A stretch of DNA of 64,000 nt, taken from Brevundimonas vesicularis (GTDB lineage Bacteria > Pseudomonadota > Alphaproteobacteria > Caulobacterales > Caulobacteraceae). Positions within the stretch are counted from its first letter, which is position 1. Every line of letters starts with the position of its first letter. The position numbers and the translations under genes are program-made. Positions 1 through 8,519 of the stretch are shown piece by piece. A model generated the notes under the pieces. That model saw nothing but the letters and a program-made list of their open reading frames with translations, was not told the origin of the DNA and ran no database searches. The stretch covers positions 2,356,001-2,420,000 of the forward strand of contig NZ_CP114278.1 of assembly GCF_027105095.1 (NCBI RefSeq), in the 5' to 3' direction.

Positions 1-858
1 TACTACGGCCAGGTGATCGCCGCCCGCTCGGGCCTGCTCAGCAAGCAACAGGCGATGGACGCTCTGGCCATGACCGCCGCGACCTACGACACGCGCGTCG
101 GCCGCGAATGGCGCGCCCTTCAGGATACCACCAACGACCCGATCATCAGCCAGCGCCAGCCCAAGGGCTGGCTGTCGTGGCAGCGCGACGAGGACTACTA
201 TTCGGAGGGCGAGCTGATCTGGCTCGACGTCGACACCACGATCCGCGAGAAGACCGGTGGCCGGAAGTCGCTCGACGACTTCGCCCGCGCCTTCTATGGC
301 GTTCAGGACGGCAGCTACACCCCCGCTCCCTATACGTTCGAGGATGTGGTCGCGGCCCTGAACGGCGTCGTCGCCAATGATTGGGCGACCTTCCTGCGCA
401 CCCGCCTGGACGCCGACGGCCCCGAGGCCCGCGCCCCGCTGGACGGTCTGGCGCGCGGCGGCTGGCGGCTGGCCTATTCGGACAAGCCCACCGATTACAT
501 GAAGACCCTGTACGCCGAGCTGAAACGCAATGACTTCACCTATTCGCTGGGCTTCCAGACGGGCGAGGGCAACAAGATCCGCAGCGTCCAGTGGAACGGC
601 CTGGCCTTCAAGTCGGGCTTGGCCGCCGGGATGGAGATCGTCGCCGTCAATGGGCAGGCCGCCAGCGCCGAACGCCTGACCGAGGCCGTCACCGCGGCCA
701 AGGATCCGTCGACGCCCATCACCCTGATCGTCAAGGACGACGAGCAATACCGCACCGTCGTCTTCGACTACCACGACGGCCTGCGCTACCCCCGCCTGGA
801 ACGCATCCCCGGCACACCTGACCGCCTGGGCGACATCCTGACGCCGCGTCGGCGCTGA
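1..858 (+). CDS. M61 family metallopeptidase, C-terminal part (cut by window edge)
   Basis: The frame is open from base 1 to a stop at 856-858, so 285 residues are visible and the start lies upstream of the window. The sequence aligns block by block with the C-terminal half of the complete M61 gene at 971-2947, for example the shared stretches GRKSLDDFA, YTFEDVVAALN and FLRTRLDA. A PDZ-like segment (GMEIVAVNGQ) precedes the shared ending. The zinc-binding HExxH part would lie upstream and cannot be checked here. M61 enzymes are zinc aminopeptidases of the glycyl-aminopeptidase type, usually exported. The gap to its paralogue is 112 bp and contains a short inverted repeat, so the two look like a tandem duplication. 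Confidence 0.9.
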   Translation, partial: YYGQVIAARSGLLSKQQAMDALAMTAATYDTRVGREWRALQDTTNDPIISQRQPKGWLSWQRDEDYYSEGELIWLDVDTTIREKTGGRKSLDDFARAFYGVQDGSYTPAPYTFEDVVAALNGVVANDWATFLRTRLDADGPEARAPLDGLARGGWRLAYSDKPTDYMKTLYAELKRNDFTYSLGFQTGEGNKIRSVQWNGLAFKSGLAAGMEIVAVNGQAASAERLTEAVTAAKDPSTPITLIVKDDEQYRTVVFDYHDGLRYPRLERIPGTPDRLGDILTPRRR

Positions 859-866
859 CGTCGCAC

Positions 867-900
867 GTCTCCTCCCGATCGTTCGCGAGAGGGAGGAGAC
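867..900. repeat. short inverted repeat (REP-like)
   Basis: The arms GTCTCCTCCC (867-876) and GGGAGGAGAC (891-900) are perfectly complementary around a 14-base loop. The same GTCTCCTCCCC core recurs at 2952-2980 and 20696-20828, which suggests a dispersed palindromic family. No U-run follows on either strand, so it is a weak terminator candidate. Confidence 0.7.
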
Positions 901-970
901 ACAACGCCACGCTTGACGCATCGCCCCTCGCCCCCGACGGTGCGGCTCCCTCGCCGAACCGGATGACCGA

Positions 971-2947
971 ATGCCGCGTACCCGTCTGACCGCCGCCTGC
1001 CTCGCCGTTTTGATGATGGCCGCCGCTTCGCCAGTTCTGGCCCAGAGTTTCCAGTCCACTCCGGTCGTCATCGATGCGACCCAGGCGCCGCTGGCCCTGC
1101 CCCGCGCCCAGCCGGCCATCCCGGCGCCGCAAGACAAGCCCTATCCGGGCGTGATCCAGTACCGCGCCGACATCACCGACCTAAACCGTCGCATCATCAA
1201 CGTCAGCCAGACCATCCCGGTCGCCAGCCCGGGCCCGCTGACCCTGCTCTATCCGAAGTTCCTGCCCGGCAACCACGCCGCCACCGGCCCGATCCAGCTG
1301 CTGTCCGGCCTGACCGTCACCGCCAATGGCCAGCGGATCGAGTGGCTGCGCGACACGCTGGACCCTTACGCCTTCCACCTCGACATCCCGGCGGGCGTGA
1401 CCAGCATCGACGTGCAGTTCCAGCAACTGACCCAGCCGGACGCCTCCAACTGGCGCGTGCTGATGACTCCGGCCATGGTCAATCTGCAGTGGGAAAAGGC
1501 CATCCTCTATCCGTCCGGCTATTTCAGCCGCCAGATCCAGGTCGCCCCCTCAGTGGTCCTGCCTACCGGTTGGAAATACGGCACGGCCCTGACCACGGCG
1601 TCTCAGGACGGCGACGTGGCGACCTTCGCCCCGACCGACCTCTACACCCTGATCGACAGCCCCATCTTCGCCGGCGCCCATTATCGCCGCGTGGACATCG
1701 ACCCCAGCGGCGAGCGCGTCCACCTGAACATCCTGGCTGACGAGGCCAAGGGTCTGGCCGCCACTGACGACCAGCTGAAACTGTTCGAGAACATGGTCCA
1801 GCAGGCCGACCGCCTGTTCGGCGCCCGCCACTTCGACAACTACGAATTCCTGTTCGCCCTGACCGATCAGATGGGCGGCATCGGGCTGGAGCATCATCGC
1901 TCGTCCGAGAACACCGGCGCGCCCGACTTCTTCACCAACTGGACCAAGAGCGCCGGCGACCGGGGTCTGCTGCCGCACGAGTACACCCACTCCTGGAACG
2001 GCAAGTTCATGCGTCCGGCGGATGAGCTGACCGCCAACCACAACGTCCCGACCCAGAACACCCTGCTGTGGGTCTATGAGGGTCAGACCGAATACTGGGG
2101 CGATGTGCTGGCCGCCCGTTCGGGCCTGCATTCGAAAGACGTGGCCCTGGCCACCCTGGCCAGCGTCGCCGCCTTCTATGACAACCAGCCGGGTCGCCAG
2201 TGGCGCGCCTTGCAGGACACCAACAATCACAATCTGCTGGGCTATCGCGTGCCGGGCCAGTTCACCTCATGGATGCGCGGCACGGGGGACTATTACCGTG
2301 AAAGCCTGCTGGTCTGGCTGGACGCCGACACCCTGATCCGCGAGGGCACCAATGGCCGCAAGTCGCTAGATGATTTCGCCAAGGGCTTCTTCGGTCACGA
2401 CGACGGCGAATGGGCGCCTCAGGGCTACACCTTCGAAGACGTCGTCGCGGCCCTGAATGCGGTCTATCCCCACGACTGGGCCGTCTTCCTGCGCACCCGT
2501 CTGGACGCCGTCGGTCCCGACGCCCGTGCGCCGCTGGCCGGGATCGAGCGTGGCGGCTGGCGACTGACCTACACAGACACGCCCTCGGCGGTGGAAAAGT
2601 CGGTTCAGAGCGGCTGGGCCAACGACTTCCAGTATTCGCTGGGCTTCACCCTGTCGGGCGACAAGCTGACCAACATCCGCTGGGGCGGGCCCGCCTTTGA
2701 GCAAGGCCTCGGCGCCGGCTGGAGCCTAGTCGCCGTCAACGGCAAGGCCGGCTCGGCCGAGGTGTTGCGCGACGCCGTCACGGCGGCGAAAGGGAGCGAC
2801 GCCCCAATCGAATTGCTGCTGAAATCCGGCGATCACTTCCGCACAGTGGCCTTCGATTACCACGACGGCCTGCGCTACCCGCGGCTGGAACGGATCGCGG
2901 GCGCGCCGGATCGCCTGGCCGACATCCTCGCGCCTCGCCGGCGCTGA
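971..2947 (+). CDS. M61 family metallopeptidase with PDZ domain, secreted
   Basis: This 658-residue protein starts with a signal peptide (hydrophobic residues about 7-22, likely cleavage after A24 in PVLAQ). A beta-rich N-terminal domain follows, then the catalytic domain with HEYTH at residues 336-340 (His336 and His340 as zinc ligands, Glu337 as catalytic base). The downstream WVYEGQTEYWG supplies Glu370 as probable third ligand, and GLEHHRSS is the usual motif upstream of the active site. A PDZ domain covers roughly residues 550-630. M61 peptidases remove N-terminal residues, often Gly or Ala, from peptides in the periplasm. The size is typical of the family. It lies directly downstream of a truncated paralogue, and its substrate cannot be told from sequence. 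Confidence 0.93.
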   Translation: MPRTRLTAACLAVLMMAAASPVLAQSFQSTPVVIDATQAPLALPRAQPAIPAPQDKPYPGVIQYRADITDLNRRIINVSQTIPVASPGPLTLLYPKFLPGNHAATGPIQLLSGLTVTANGQRIEWLRDTLDPYAFHLDIPAGVTSIDVQFQQLTQPDASNWRVLMTPAMVNLQWEKAILYPSGYFSRQIQVAPSVVLPTGWKYGTALTTASQDGDVATFAPTDLYTLIDSPIFAGAHYRRVDIDPSGERVHLNILADEAKGLAATDDQLKLFENMVQQADRLFGARHFDNYEFLFALTDQMGGIGLEHHRSSENTGAPDFFTNWTKSAGDRGLLPHEYTHSWNGKFMRPADELTANHNVPTQNTLLWVYEGQTEYWGDVLAARSGLHSKDVALATLASVAAFYDNQPGRQWRALQDTNNHNLLGYRVPGQFTSWMRGTGDYYRESLLVWLDADTLIREGTNGRKSLDDFAKGFFGHDDGEWAPQGYTFEDVVAALNAVYPHDWAVFLRTRLDAVGPDARAPLAGIERGGWRLTYTDTPSAVEKSVQSGWANDFQYSLGFTLSGDKLTNIRWGGPAFEQGLGAGWSLVAVNGKAGSAEVLRDAVTAAKGSDAPIELLLKSGDHFRTVAFDYHDGLRYPRLERIAGAPDRLADILAPRRR

Positions 2948-2951
2948 AAGC

Positions 2952-2980
2952 GTCTCCTCCCCGCCTTGCGGGGAGAAGAC
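2952..2980. repeat. short inverted repeat (REP-like)
   Basis: The arms GTCTCCTCCCCG (2952-2963) and CGGGGAGAAGAC (2969-2980) pair with one mismatch around a 5-base loop. The repeat sits between two convergent genes. It shares its core with the elements at 867-900 and 20696-20828. Confidence 0.7.
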
Positions 2981-2987
2981 ACTCCCC

Positions 2988-3665
2988 CTACTTCAACAGC
3001 TTCAGCAACGCCTCGGCCGCCGCGTGCGACGAGCCGGGGTTCTGCCCGGTCACCAGCTTGCCGTCGGTCAGAACATAGGAGCCCCAGTCCGGCCCCTTGG
3101 AGTAGTCGCCGCCGTTGGCGGTCAGCACGTTCGCGACCAGGAAGGGCACCACGTCGGTCAGGCCCACGGCCTCCTCTTCGGAGTTGGTGAAGCCGGTCAC
3201 CTTGCGGCCGTTGACCAGCGGCTTGCCATCCGGCCCGTTCACCGACTTCAGCACGCCGGGCGCATGGCAGACGAAGCCGGTCGGCTTGTCCGCCTTGGCG
3301 AAGGCCTCGATCAGGGCGATGGAGTCGGCGTCGTTCGCCAGGTCCCACAGCGGTCCGTGGCCGCCGGGATAGAAGACGGCGTCGAAATCCTCGGCCTTCA
3401 CCGACGACAGGACGACGGTCGAGGCCAGGGCGGCCTGGGCTTCGGGGTCGGCCTTGAACCGGCGCGTGTCGTCGGTCTGGGCGTCGGGGTCGTCGCTCTT
3501 GGGGTCCAGCGGCGGCTGACCGCCCTTCGGCGAGGCCAGCACGATCTCCGCGCCCGCATCCTTCAGCGCGTAATAGGGCGCCGCCAGTTCTTCCAGCCAG
3601 AAGCCGGTCTTCTTGCCCGTGTCGCCGAGTTGGTCGTGCGACGTCAGCACCAGCAGAATTTTCAT
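2988..3665 (-). CDS. DJ-1/PfpI family protein (type 1 glutamine amidotransferase-like, Hsp31-like)
   Basis: The 225-residue protein has the DJ-1/PfpI fold signature: FYPGGHGPLWDL around residue 98, then the nucleophile elbow GFVCHAPGVL with Cys133 followed by His134, and an acidic residue in WLEE near residue 25. Members of this Hsp31-like branch act as glyoxalase III or protein/nucleotide deglycases, or are redox-sensing chaperones, and sequence alone does not separate these roles. The start at 3665 is preferred over in-frame upstream codons because MKILLVLTSH begins the first beta strand and a GGAG lies upstream. It is divergent from the esterase at 3785. Confidence 0.85.
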   Translation of the reverse strand: MKILLVLTSHDQLGDTGKKTGFWLEELAAPYYALKDAGAEIVLASPKGGQPPLDPKSDDPDAQTDDTRRFKADPEAQAALASTVVLSSVKAEDFDAVFYPGGHGPLWDLANDADSIALIEAFAKADKPTGFVCHAPGVLKSVNGPDGKPLVNGRKVTGFTNSEEEAVGLTDVVPFLVANVLTANGGDYSKGPDWGSYVLTDGKLVTGQNPGSSHAAAEALLKLLK

Positions 3666-3784
3666 AGGGGATGGCTCCGTCTTGGGGTGTCCACAGATGG
3701 GAAGCCGCACGGCGCCGCTCAAGACTGGCCTCGATGCCGAAAACACCCCACCCTGTCGACCTCGATCAGCGGAGACGACGTCGC

Positions 3785-4702
3785 ATGAAGCCTTGGTTCG
3801 GTCTGTTCGCCGCCCTGATGGGCCTGATGATCTTCAGCCCGTCGGCGCACGCGGCCGGCCCCTGCAACATCGGGCAGGCGGGCGCGACCCAGGCCGTCGC
3901 CTTCGGCCGCAGCGGACGCACGATGCGGATCCACCTGCCCATCGGTTTTGACCCCGCAAAGCCGTCGCCTCTGGTCTTCCTGCTGCACGGCAGCGGCGGC
4001 ACCGGAGAGAAGATGCTGGCGTCTTCCGGCCTGGCTGAGGCGGCGGATCGGCACGGCTTCATCGTCGCTGCGCCCGACGCCGGCATTCCGGTCGAGCGGG
4101 GCTTCGTCTGGAACATTCCCGGCGTCCCGACCATCACCGGCGCCGTTCCCGGCCCCGACGACGCCGACGACGTGGCCTATCTGACGACCGCCATCCGCTA
4201 TCTGGCCGACCAGGGCTGCGTCGACGACAACCGAGTCTACGCCACCGGTCTGTCGGGCGGCGGGCGGATGGCGTCCTGGCTGGGTTGCGTCGCCGCCGAC
4301 CGTTTCGCCGCCATCGCCCCGGTCGTCGGCTTGCGCGCCGGCAACCCGATAAAGGACCGCCCGCAGCAACCCGATCCCGCCACCTGCCGCCCCTCGCGTC
4401 CCATGCCGGTCATCGCCTTCGCCGGCGACGCCGACACCACCAATCCGATCCAGGGCGGCGGTGCAGGCTACTGGAGCTACACCATGCACGCCGCCGAACA
4501 GCGCTGGGCCCAGCTGAACGGCTGCACCCAGGTGCGCGACACCCGCTGGATCGCCGACAAGGTCTATGAAGAGGGCTACGCCGCCTGCCGCGACGGCGCG
4601 GACGTGGTGGGCCGCATCACCTCAGGCGGCGGCCACAGCTGGGTCGCCGACAACGACGCCCTGTGGGCCTTCTTCGCTATGCGCAGCCGACCGCAGCGCT
4701 GA
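3785..4702 (+). CDS. secreted alpha/beta-hydrolase, PHB depolymerase/feruloyl esterase-like (LpqC family)
   Basis: This 305-residue protein has a signal peptide (residues 1-23, AHA-A cleavage) and an alpha/beta-hydrolase domain. FLLHGSGG (about 65-72) is the oxyanion-hole loop, GLSGGG gives nucleophile Ser157, FAGDADTTN gives the Asp (215 or 217), and GGGHSW gives His284. This arrangement matches the poly(3-hydroxybutyrate) depolymerase-like esterase family, whose members hydrolyse PHB oligomers, feruloyl esters or acetyl-xylan. The substrate is not determined. Several cysteines suggest disulfides outside the cytoplasm. The start at 3785 follows a GGAG and gives a proper signal peptide. Its 3' end converges on rplL, where rpoB would be expected. 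Confidence 0.83.
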   Translation: MKPWFGLFAALMGLMIFSPSAHAAGPCNIGQAGATQAVAFGRSGRTMRIHLPIGFDPAKPSPLVFLLHGSGGTGEKMLASSGLAEAADRHGFIVAAPDAGIPVERGFVWNIPGVPTITGAVPGPDDADDVAYLTTAIRYLADQGCVDDNRVYATGLSGGGRMASWLGCVAADRFAAIAPVVGLRAGNPIKDRPQQPDPATCRPSRPMPVIAFAGDADTTNPIQGGGAGYWSYTMHAAEQRWAQLNGCTQVRDTRWIADKVYEEGYAACRDGADVVGRITSGGGHSWVADNDALWAFFAMRSRPQR

Positions 4703-4781
4703 GCGCTCGACGCACCACAGTAGCGCCCGGCCTCAAGTAGCGCGAAGCGCGATAGGCCCAGAAAAAACTTGCGGTAGCCCC

Positions 4782-4813
4782 CAAAAGAAAAGACCCGGCG
4801 GTTTCCCGCCGGG
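4782..4813 (-). terminator. rho-independent terminator of rplJ-rplL
   Basis: The stem CCCGGCGG (4794-4801) pairs with CCGCCGGG (4806-4813) around a 4-base loop. On the minus strand it is followed by TCTTTTCTTTTG, the expected U-rich tail. It lies about 35 bases beyond the rplL stop. Confidence 0.85.
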
Positions 4814-4849
4814 CCTCTCCGATCTTCAGCAAATGCCGAAAGTCAGATC

Positions 4850-5233
4850 TTACTTGATCTGGACCTTGGCGCCGGCTTCCGTCAGCTTCTTGGCGACTTC
4901 GTCGGCTTGTTGCTTGGAGACGTTCTCGACGACGTTCTGCGGAGCGCCTTCGACCAGGTCCTTGGCTTCCTTCAGACCCAGGTCCGAACGGACGCCGCGG
5001 ACTTCCTTGATCACGTTGATCTTCTTGTCGCCGCCGTCGACCAGGACGACGGTGAATTCGGTTTGCTCTTCGGCAGCTTCAGCCGGAGCGCCGCCGCCGG
5101 CGGCCGGAGCAGCCATGGCGACCGGAGCAGCGGCGCTGACGCCCCACTTTTCTTCCAGCAGCTTGGAGAGTTCAGCAGCTTCGAGGACGGTCAGAGCGGA
5201 CAGGTCTTCGACGATCTTGGCGAGGTCAGCCAT
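4850..5233 (-). CDS. rplL: 50S ribosomal protein L7/L12
   Basis: The 127-residue protein is a full-length L7/L12: an N-terminal dimerisation helix pair ([20 protein letters not shown]), an Ala/Gly/Pro-rich hinge at about residues 38-58, and the factor-binding C-terminal domain with the [14 protein letters not shown] helix. As the stalk protein it binds L10 and recruits translational GTPases. It follows rplJ by 62 bp on the same strand and ends in a strong terminator. Unlike the classical arrangement, no rpoB follows; the next gene is a convergent esterase. Confidence 0.98.
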   Translation of the reverse strand: MADLAKIVEDLSALTVLEAAELSKLLEEKWGVSAAAPVAMAAPAAGGGAPAEAAEEQTEFTVVLVDGGDKKINVIKEVRGVRSDLGLKEAKDLVEGAPQNVVENVSKQQADEVAKKLTEAGAKVQIK

Positions 5234-5295
5234 TGTCAGTTTTCCTTCGGAGGATTGGTTTTAGAGAGTGATGCAGAGATGAAAGGCTGGGCCGC

Positions 5296-5811
5296 TTACG
5301 CGGCTTCCTTGGTGGCGTAGGCGTTGAACACGCGAGCCAGCTGACCGGCGGGTGCTTGCAGCACGCCGGCGATACGGGTCGCAGGCGCGTTGAGCAGGCC
5401 GATGAGTTGACCGCGAACCTCGTCGAGCGTCGGCAGCTTGGACAGTGCGTCCACGCCCTTCTGGTCAACGACGGTCGAGCCCATGAAGCCGCCGACGATC
5501 TTGAAGCGATCGTTGGCCTTGGCGAACTCGGTGACGACCTTGGCGGCCGTACCGGGGTTCTCGGAATAGGCGATGCCCACGGGACCCTTGAACAGGTTGT
5601 GGTATTCGCTGCCTTCCTCCGCTTCGAGCGCCTTCAGCGCCAGGCGGTTCTTGACCACCTTGAACGCGCCGCCTTCTTTACGAAGACGGCCACGCAGATC
5701 TTCCATTTCCGCAACGGTCAGACCCAGGTTGTGGGTCACGACCACGCTGCCGGCGTCGGCGAAAACGCCCTTGAGCGATTCGATAGACTCGGCTTTTTGA
5801 GCGCGATCCAT
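5296..5811 (-). CDS. rplJ: 50S ribosomal protein L10
   Basis: This 171-residue L10 starts MDRAQKAESIESLKGVF and carries the conserved TVAEMEDLRGRLRKEG and KNRLALKAL segments. The Ala-rich C-terminal helix anchors the L7/L12 dimers. It is the first gene of a two-gene operon with rplL. In other bacteria L10, with L7/L12, represses its own mRNA by binding a leader. There is room for such a leader upstream, but I could not identify the RNA fold by eye. Normally rplJ follows rplA directly; here five unrelated genes lie between. Confidence 0.98.
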   Translation of the reverse strand: MDRAQKAESIESLKGVFADAGSVVVTHNLGLTVAEMEDLRGRLRKEGGAFKVVKNRLALKALEAEEGSEYHNLFKGPVGIAYSENPGTAAKVVTEFAKANDRFKIVGGFMGSTVVDQKGVDALSKLPTLDEVRGQLIGLLNAPATRIAGVLQAPAGQLARVFNAYATKEAA

Positions 5812-6121
5812 TGCGGTCTCCAGTCTTGGTATTCGCCGCCGGGCTTATTCCCGACGACGGATTGGCCAAAGCGCGTCGCATTGCTGCGAAACGTCGGGCC
5901 GGTCTTATTGTCCGAAGGATGCGTCTGACGGCGTCCATCCCGGAATGCGGGCTGACAGCGCAAGGTCGCGTCCCCATCTCCCCACGGCGTCAGAGGGCTC
6001 TCTGACAGTTATGGCCTGGGTGACCCCCACGCCCCGAAGTTCTCGGACAGGACCGTCAGAAGATGAACCTCCGACGGGAAGCGGCGCTCTTACAGGCGCC
6101 GGCGTTGGAAATCAACCCGGC
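5812..6121. other. gene-free stretch upstream of rplJ
   Basis: The 310 bases between the rplJ start and the stop of the upstream DUF2059 gene hold no coding region I can support. The stretch should contain the rplJ-rplL promoter and possibly an L10 leader. I see no convincing -35/-10 pair and could not verify a leader fold. Short ORFs here are out-of-frame extensions of rplJ. Confidence 0.6.
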
Positions 6122-6691
6122 TTAACGCCGACTGGGCTTAGCGCCGGTCTGCCCGGCCTCGCCGCAGTCAAACCGGGCGCAGTATTTGCTCTGCAATTCG
6201 GTCATGAAGCTGGTCATCACTTCGATCTGCGACTCTTGCACGGCCACGCCCAATGGAATCGCCTTGGCCGCTACCGCTCTTCCGACAGGACTGCGATAGA
6301 AGTCGATCTGACCGCGCAGTTCTTCTTCGGTGTAAAGCTCCGCATAGGCCGGAACCATGTCGTCCAGCAGACGCACCACCATGCGGCTGAGCATCGGCGG
6401 CATATTGGTCCGGATCCAGGCCGCCTCCTCGCCGCCCTTCTGAGTGATTCCGTCCAACTGCTCGCTCATGGCCTGCTCGAATTCCTTCATGAAGTTCGGT
6501 CCGGCGGAGAGGTCGATCAGTTCGCGCGCCAGGACGCTGCGGCGGGCCAGGCCTTCGTCTGGACGAACGACGACCTGGAGGCGCTCCTCTCCCCCGTTCG
6601 GCGCCCCAGTGCTTTGCGCCAGCGCTGCCGTACCCGAACCGAACGCCGAAACAAGCGCCACTCCCAGCGCCAGATTATGAATGATGCTCAT
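6122..6691 (-). CDS. DUF2059 domain protein, exported
   Basis: This 189-residue protein has a signal peptide (residues 1 to about 25, ending TAALAQS), then a helical domain resembling DUF2059, with the characteristic LYTEEELRGQIDFYRSPVGRAVAAK near residues 120-145. The domain is common in periplasmic proteins of Proteobacteria and has no established function. Start 6691 is chosen because GGGAGG lies seven bases upstream and the signal peptide begins there; an upstream in-frame ATG at 6724 would spoil it. Two cysteines near the C terminus (YCARFDC) may form a disulfide. Confidence 0.82.
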   Translation of the reverse strand: MSIIHNLALGVALVSAFGSGTAALAQSTGAPNGGEERLQVVVRPDEGLARRSVLARELIDLSAGPNFMKEFEQAMSEQLDGITQKGGEEAAWIRTNMPPMLSRMVVRLLDDMVPAYAELYTEEELRGQIDFYRSPVGRAVAAKAIPLGVAVQESQIEVMTSFMTELQSKYCARFDCGEAGQTGAKPSRR

Positions 6692-6761
6692 GATCGCCTC
6701 CCCTGCTCCCTTATCGGCAGGCATTACCCCAGCTGACCAGTCGAATTCGACCGACGGTTGC

Positions 6762-7214
6762 TCAATCCTCCAGCGGCGTGGCGTCGAAGTCGCGGATCAG
6801 CGCGGCCAGGTCGGGCTCGTGAACTAGGTCCGCCGCCTCGCTCAGGCTCATCCAGCGGCGCTCGCGCTGATGCGCCTCGGGCCAGGCGCCCATCTGGATC
6901 AACACTTCCAGCGGATAGACCGACACCACGCACTGGCGCACGCCCCCATCCTTCAACCCCTTGGCGTATCGGAAGACGCCGATGGACTGGATGTCGATGT
7001 CGCCCTTGACCCCCGCCTCCTCCATCGCCTCCTGGGCGGCGGCTTCGGGATCGCTCTTGCCGACCATCCGCCCGCCCTTGGGGATCACCCAGCGCCGCGT
7101 TTCGCGCGAGGTGATCATCAGGATGCGACGCTCGCCGTCCTCCAGCCGCCACGGCAGGGCCGCGACCTGCCGTGTCTCGGAGCGGGTGGTGCGTTTCGAC
7201 CGGGCCTGCGCCAC
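6762..7214 (-). CDS. Nudix hydrolase, DIPP-like
   Basis: This 150-residue protein contains a single Nudix domain with WVIPKGGRMVGK followed by QEAMEEAGV at about residues 61-68, the C-terminal half of the Nudix box. The family consensus REUXEEXGU is kept except that Gln replaces the first Arg, and Lys stands near the upstream Glu position. The IPKG...EEAGV form resembles the alphaproteobacterial group related to diphosphoinositol-polyphosphate phosphohydrolases, so the substrate is probably a nucleoside or polyphosphate diphosphate. The metal-binding glutamates of EAMEEAG are intact, so activity is plausible. It lies upstream of the DUF2059 gene on the same strand. Confidence 0.85.
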   Translation of the reverse strand: MAQARSKRTTRSETRQVAALPWRLEDGERRILMITSRETRRWVIPKGGRMVGKSDPEAAAQEAMEEAGVKGDIDIQSIGVFRYAKGLKDGGVRQCVVSVYPLEVLIQMGAWPEAHQRERRWMSLSEAADLVHEPDLAALIRDFDATPLED

Positions 7215-7367
7215 GCCTCAGCCCTCGCCCATCGCGTGAGCGGTCCTGACGATTCGTGCTGGCGCTCGCCCAATCTTCACGTCTGGTTCCAGGTCTGCCG
7301 GTCGCGGCCGCCCTCGAAACGGGATCGCGACGGCGGCGTCAAGTTGTCAGACCACGGACGGTCCGTT

Positions 7368-8450
7368 TTATTTCTCTCCCGGCGCCTTGGCCTTTGGATC
7401 GCCCAGCACGTCCTGACGATACAGCATGGTGATCAGCGTGTGCAGCACCAGCGCCAGCGGCGTGGCGAACAGCACGCCCAGCGGCCCGAACAGAGTGCCG
7501 ATGCCCACGACGGCGAAGATGCCCAGCACGACCGGCAGGTTGGCGACGTTCTTCTGCACCATCGGCGTGATGAAGTTGCTCTCCAGCTGAGACACCACGA
7601 CATACAGCGCCAGCGTCGTCAGGGCCATTTGCCAACCCTGCGTGGCCCCGACCAGCACAGCCGGCACGGTGGAGACGATGGGACCCACGATCGGCACGAA
7701 CTGCGCCAGACCCGTCAGCAGACCCAGCCCCAGCGCCGACGGGACGCCGATGATGGCCAAACCGACGCCCGTCAGCGTCCCGACCAGCACCATCGAAAAC
7801 AGCTGCGCCTTCAGCCAGCCCTTCAGCGCCTTGCCGCAGCTGTTCAGCACTTCGCGCATCCGCGGCCGCCGATCCATGGGCAGCATGGAAAGCAGCCCCT
7901 CGCGCGACTTGGCGGGCTCGATCGCCAGGAAGACGCCGGCCACAACGACGAGCAACAGGGTCGTCACGCCAGATGCGAAGCCCAGGGCGAACTTCTGCGC
8001 CACCTGCAGCGCCTGACCGGCTCGGTCGCCCAAGCCCTGAATCTGGTCGAACAGTTGCGCGGCATAAGGTTGGGCCTGAATCCAGGACTGCACCTGGTTC
8101 CAGCCTTCCGGCACAACGGCGGACAAGGCGACGACCTGCTCGGTGATTTGCGTGCCGAACAGGGTCAGCACGCCCGCCAGCACGGCGACGACGATCAGGA
8201 GCGATAGAAAGACCGCCAAAGGATCCGGCGCCTTCAGCCAGCGCACGATGGGATCGGCCAAGGCCCGCAGGATCACCGCCACCACGATGGCGCCGAAGAT
8301 CAGCAGCCACAGAGTCTGAAGCGTCACGATCAGCTGGACCGCGAAATAGGCCGCCACCAGCACGATGGCGCCGAACGCGAGGCGCCCCTTCCACAGGTCG
8401 TGGCCGCCCACACTAGGCTTGTCGCCCATCAGTTTTCCCAGTCCGAACAT
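7368..8450 (-). CDS. AI-2E family transporter (PerM-like membrane protein)
   Basis: The 360-residue protein has about eight hydrophobic segments: an N-terminal pair at about 25-75, then 85-110, a soluble insert with VPEGWNQVQSW, and a C-terminal bundle containing the family signature PIVGPIVSTVPAVLVG and PLGVLFATPLALVLHTL. The family (YdiK/TqsA/PerM) exports small molecules or acts as a Na+/H+ antiporter; autoinducer transport is shown for only a few members. Start 8450 follows GGGGGCG and is preferred to an in-frame upstream ATG at 8507. In many alphaproteobacteria a perM gene sits beside purM/hda, which is not the case here. Confidence 0.88.
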   Translation of the reverse strand: MFGLGKLMGDKPSVGGHDLWKGRLAFGAIVLVAAYFAVQLIVTLQTLWLLIFGAIVVAVILRALADPIVRWLKAPDPLAVFLSLLIVVAVLAGVLTLFGTQITEQVVALSAVVPEGWNQVQSWIQAQPYAAQLFDQIQGLGDRAGQALQVAQKFALGFASGVTTLLLVVVAGVFLAIEPAKSREGLLSMLPMDRRPRMREVLNSCGKALKGWLKAQLFSMVLVGTLTGVGLAIIGVPSALGLGLLTGLAQFVPIVGPIVSTVPAVLVGATQGWQMALTTLALYVVVSQLESNFITPMVQKNVANLPVVLGIFAVVGIGTLFGPLGVLFATPLALVLHTLITMLYRQDVLGDPKAKAPGEK

Positions 8451-8519
8451 ATCGCCCCCTTCAAGGTCGCGACAGAAACGCGGGTCGAGCGTGGCCGTTC
8501 GCCGCATGCGCTAAAAAAG

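Noticed and set aside
5812..6121. L10-binding leader upstream of rplJ
   Set aside because: Expected from other bacteria, but I could not find the required kink-turn or stem by eye, so I do not claim it.
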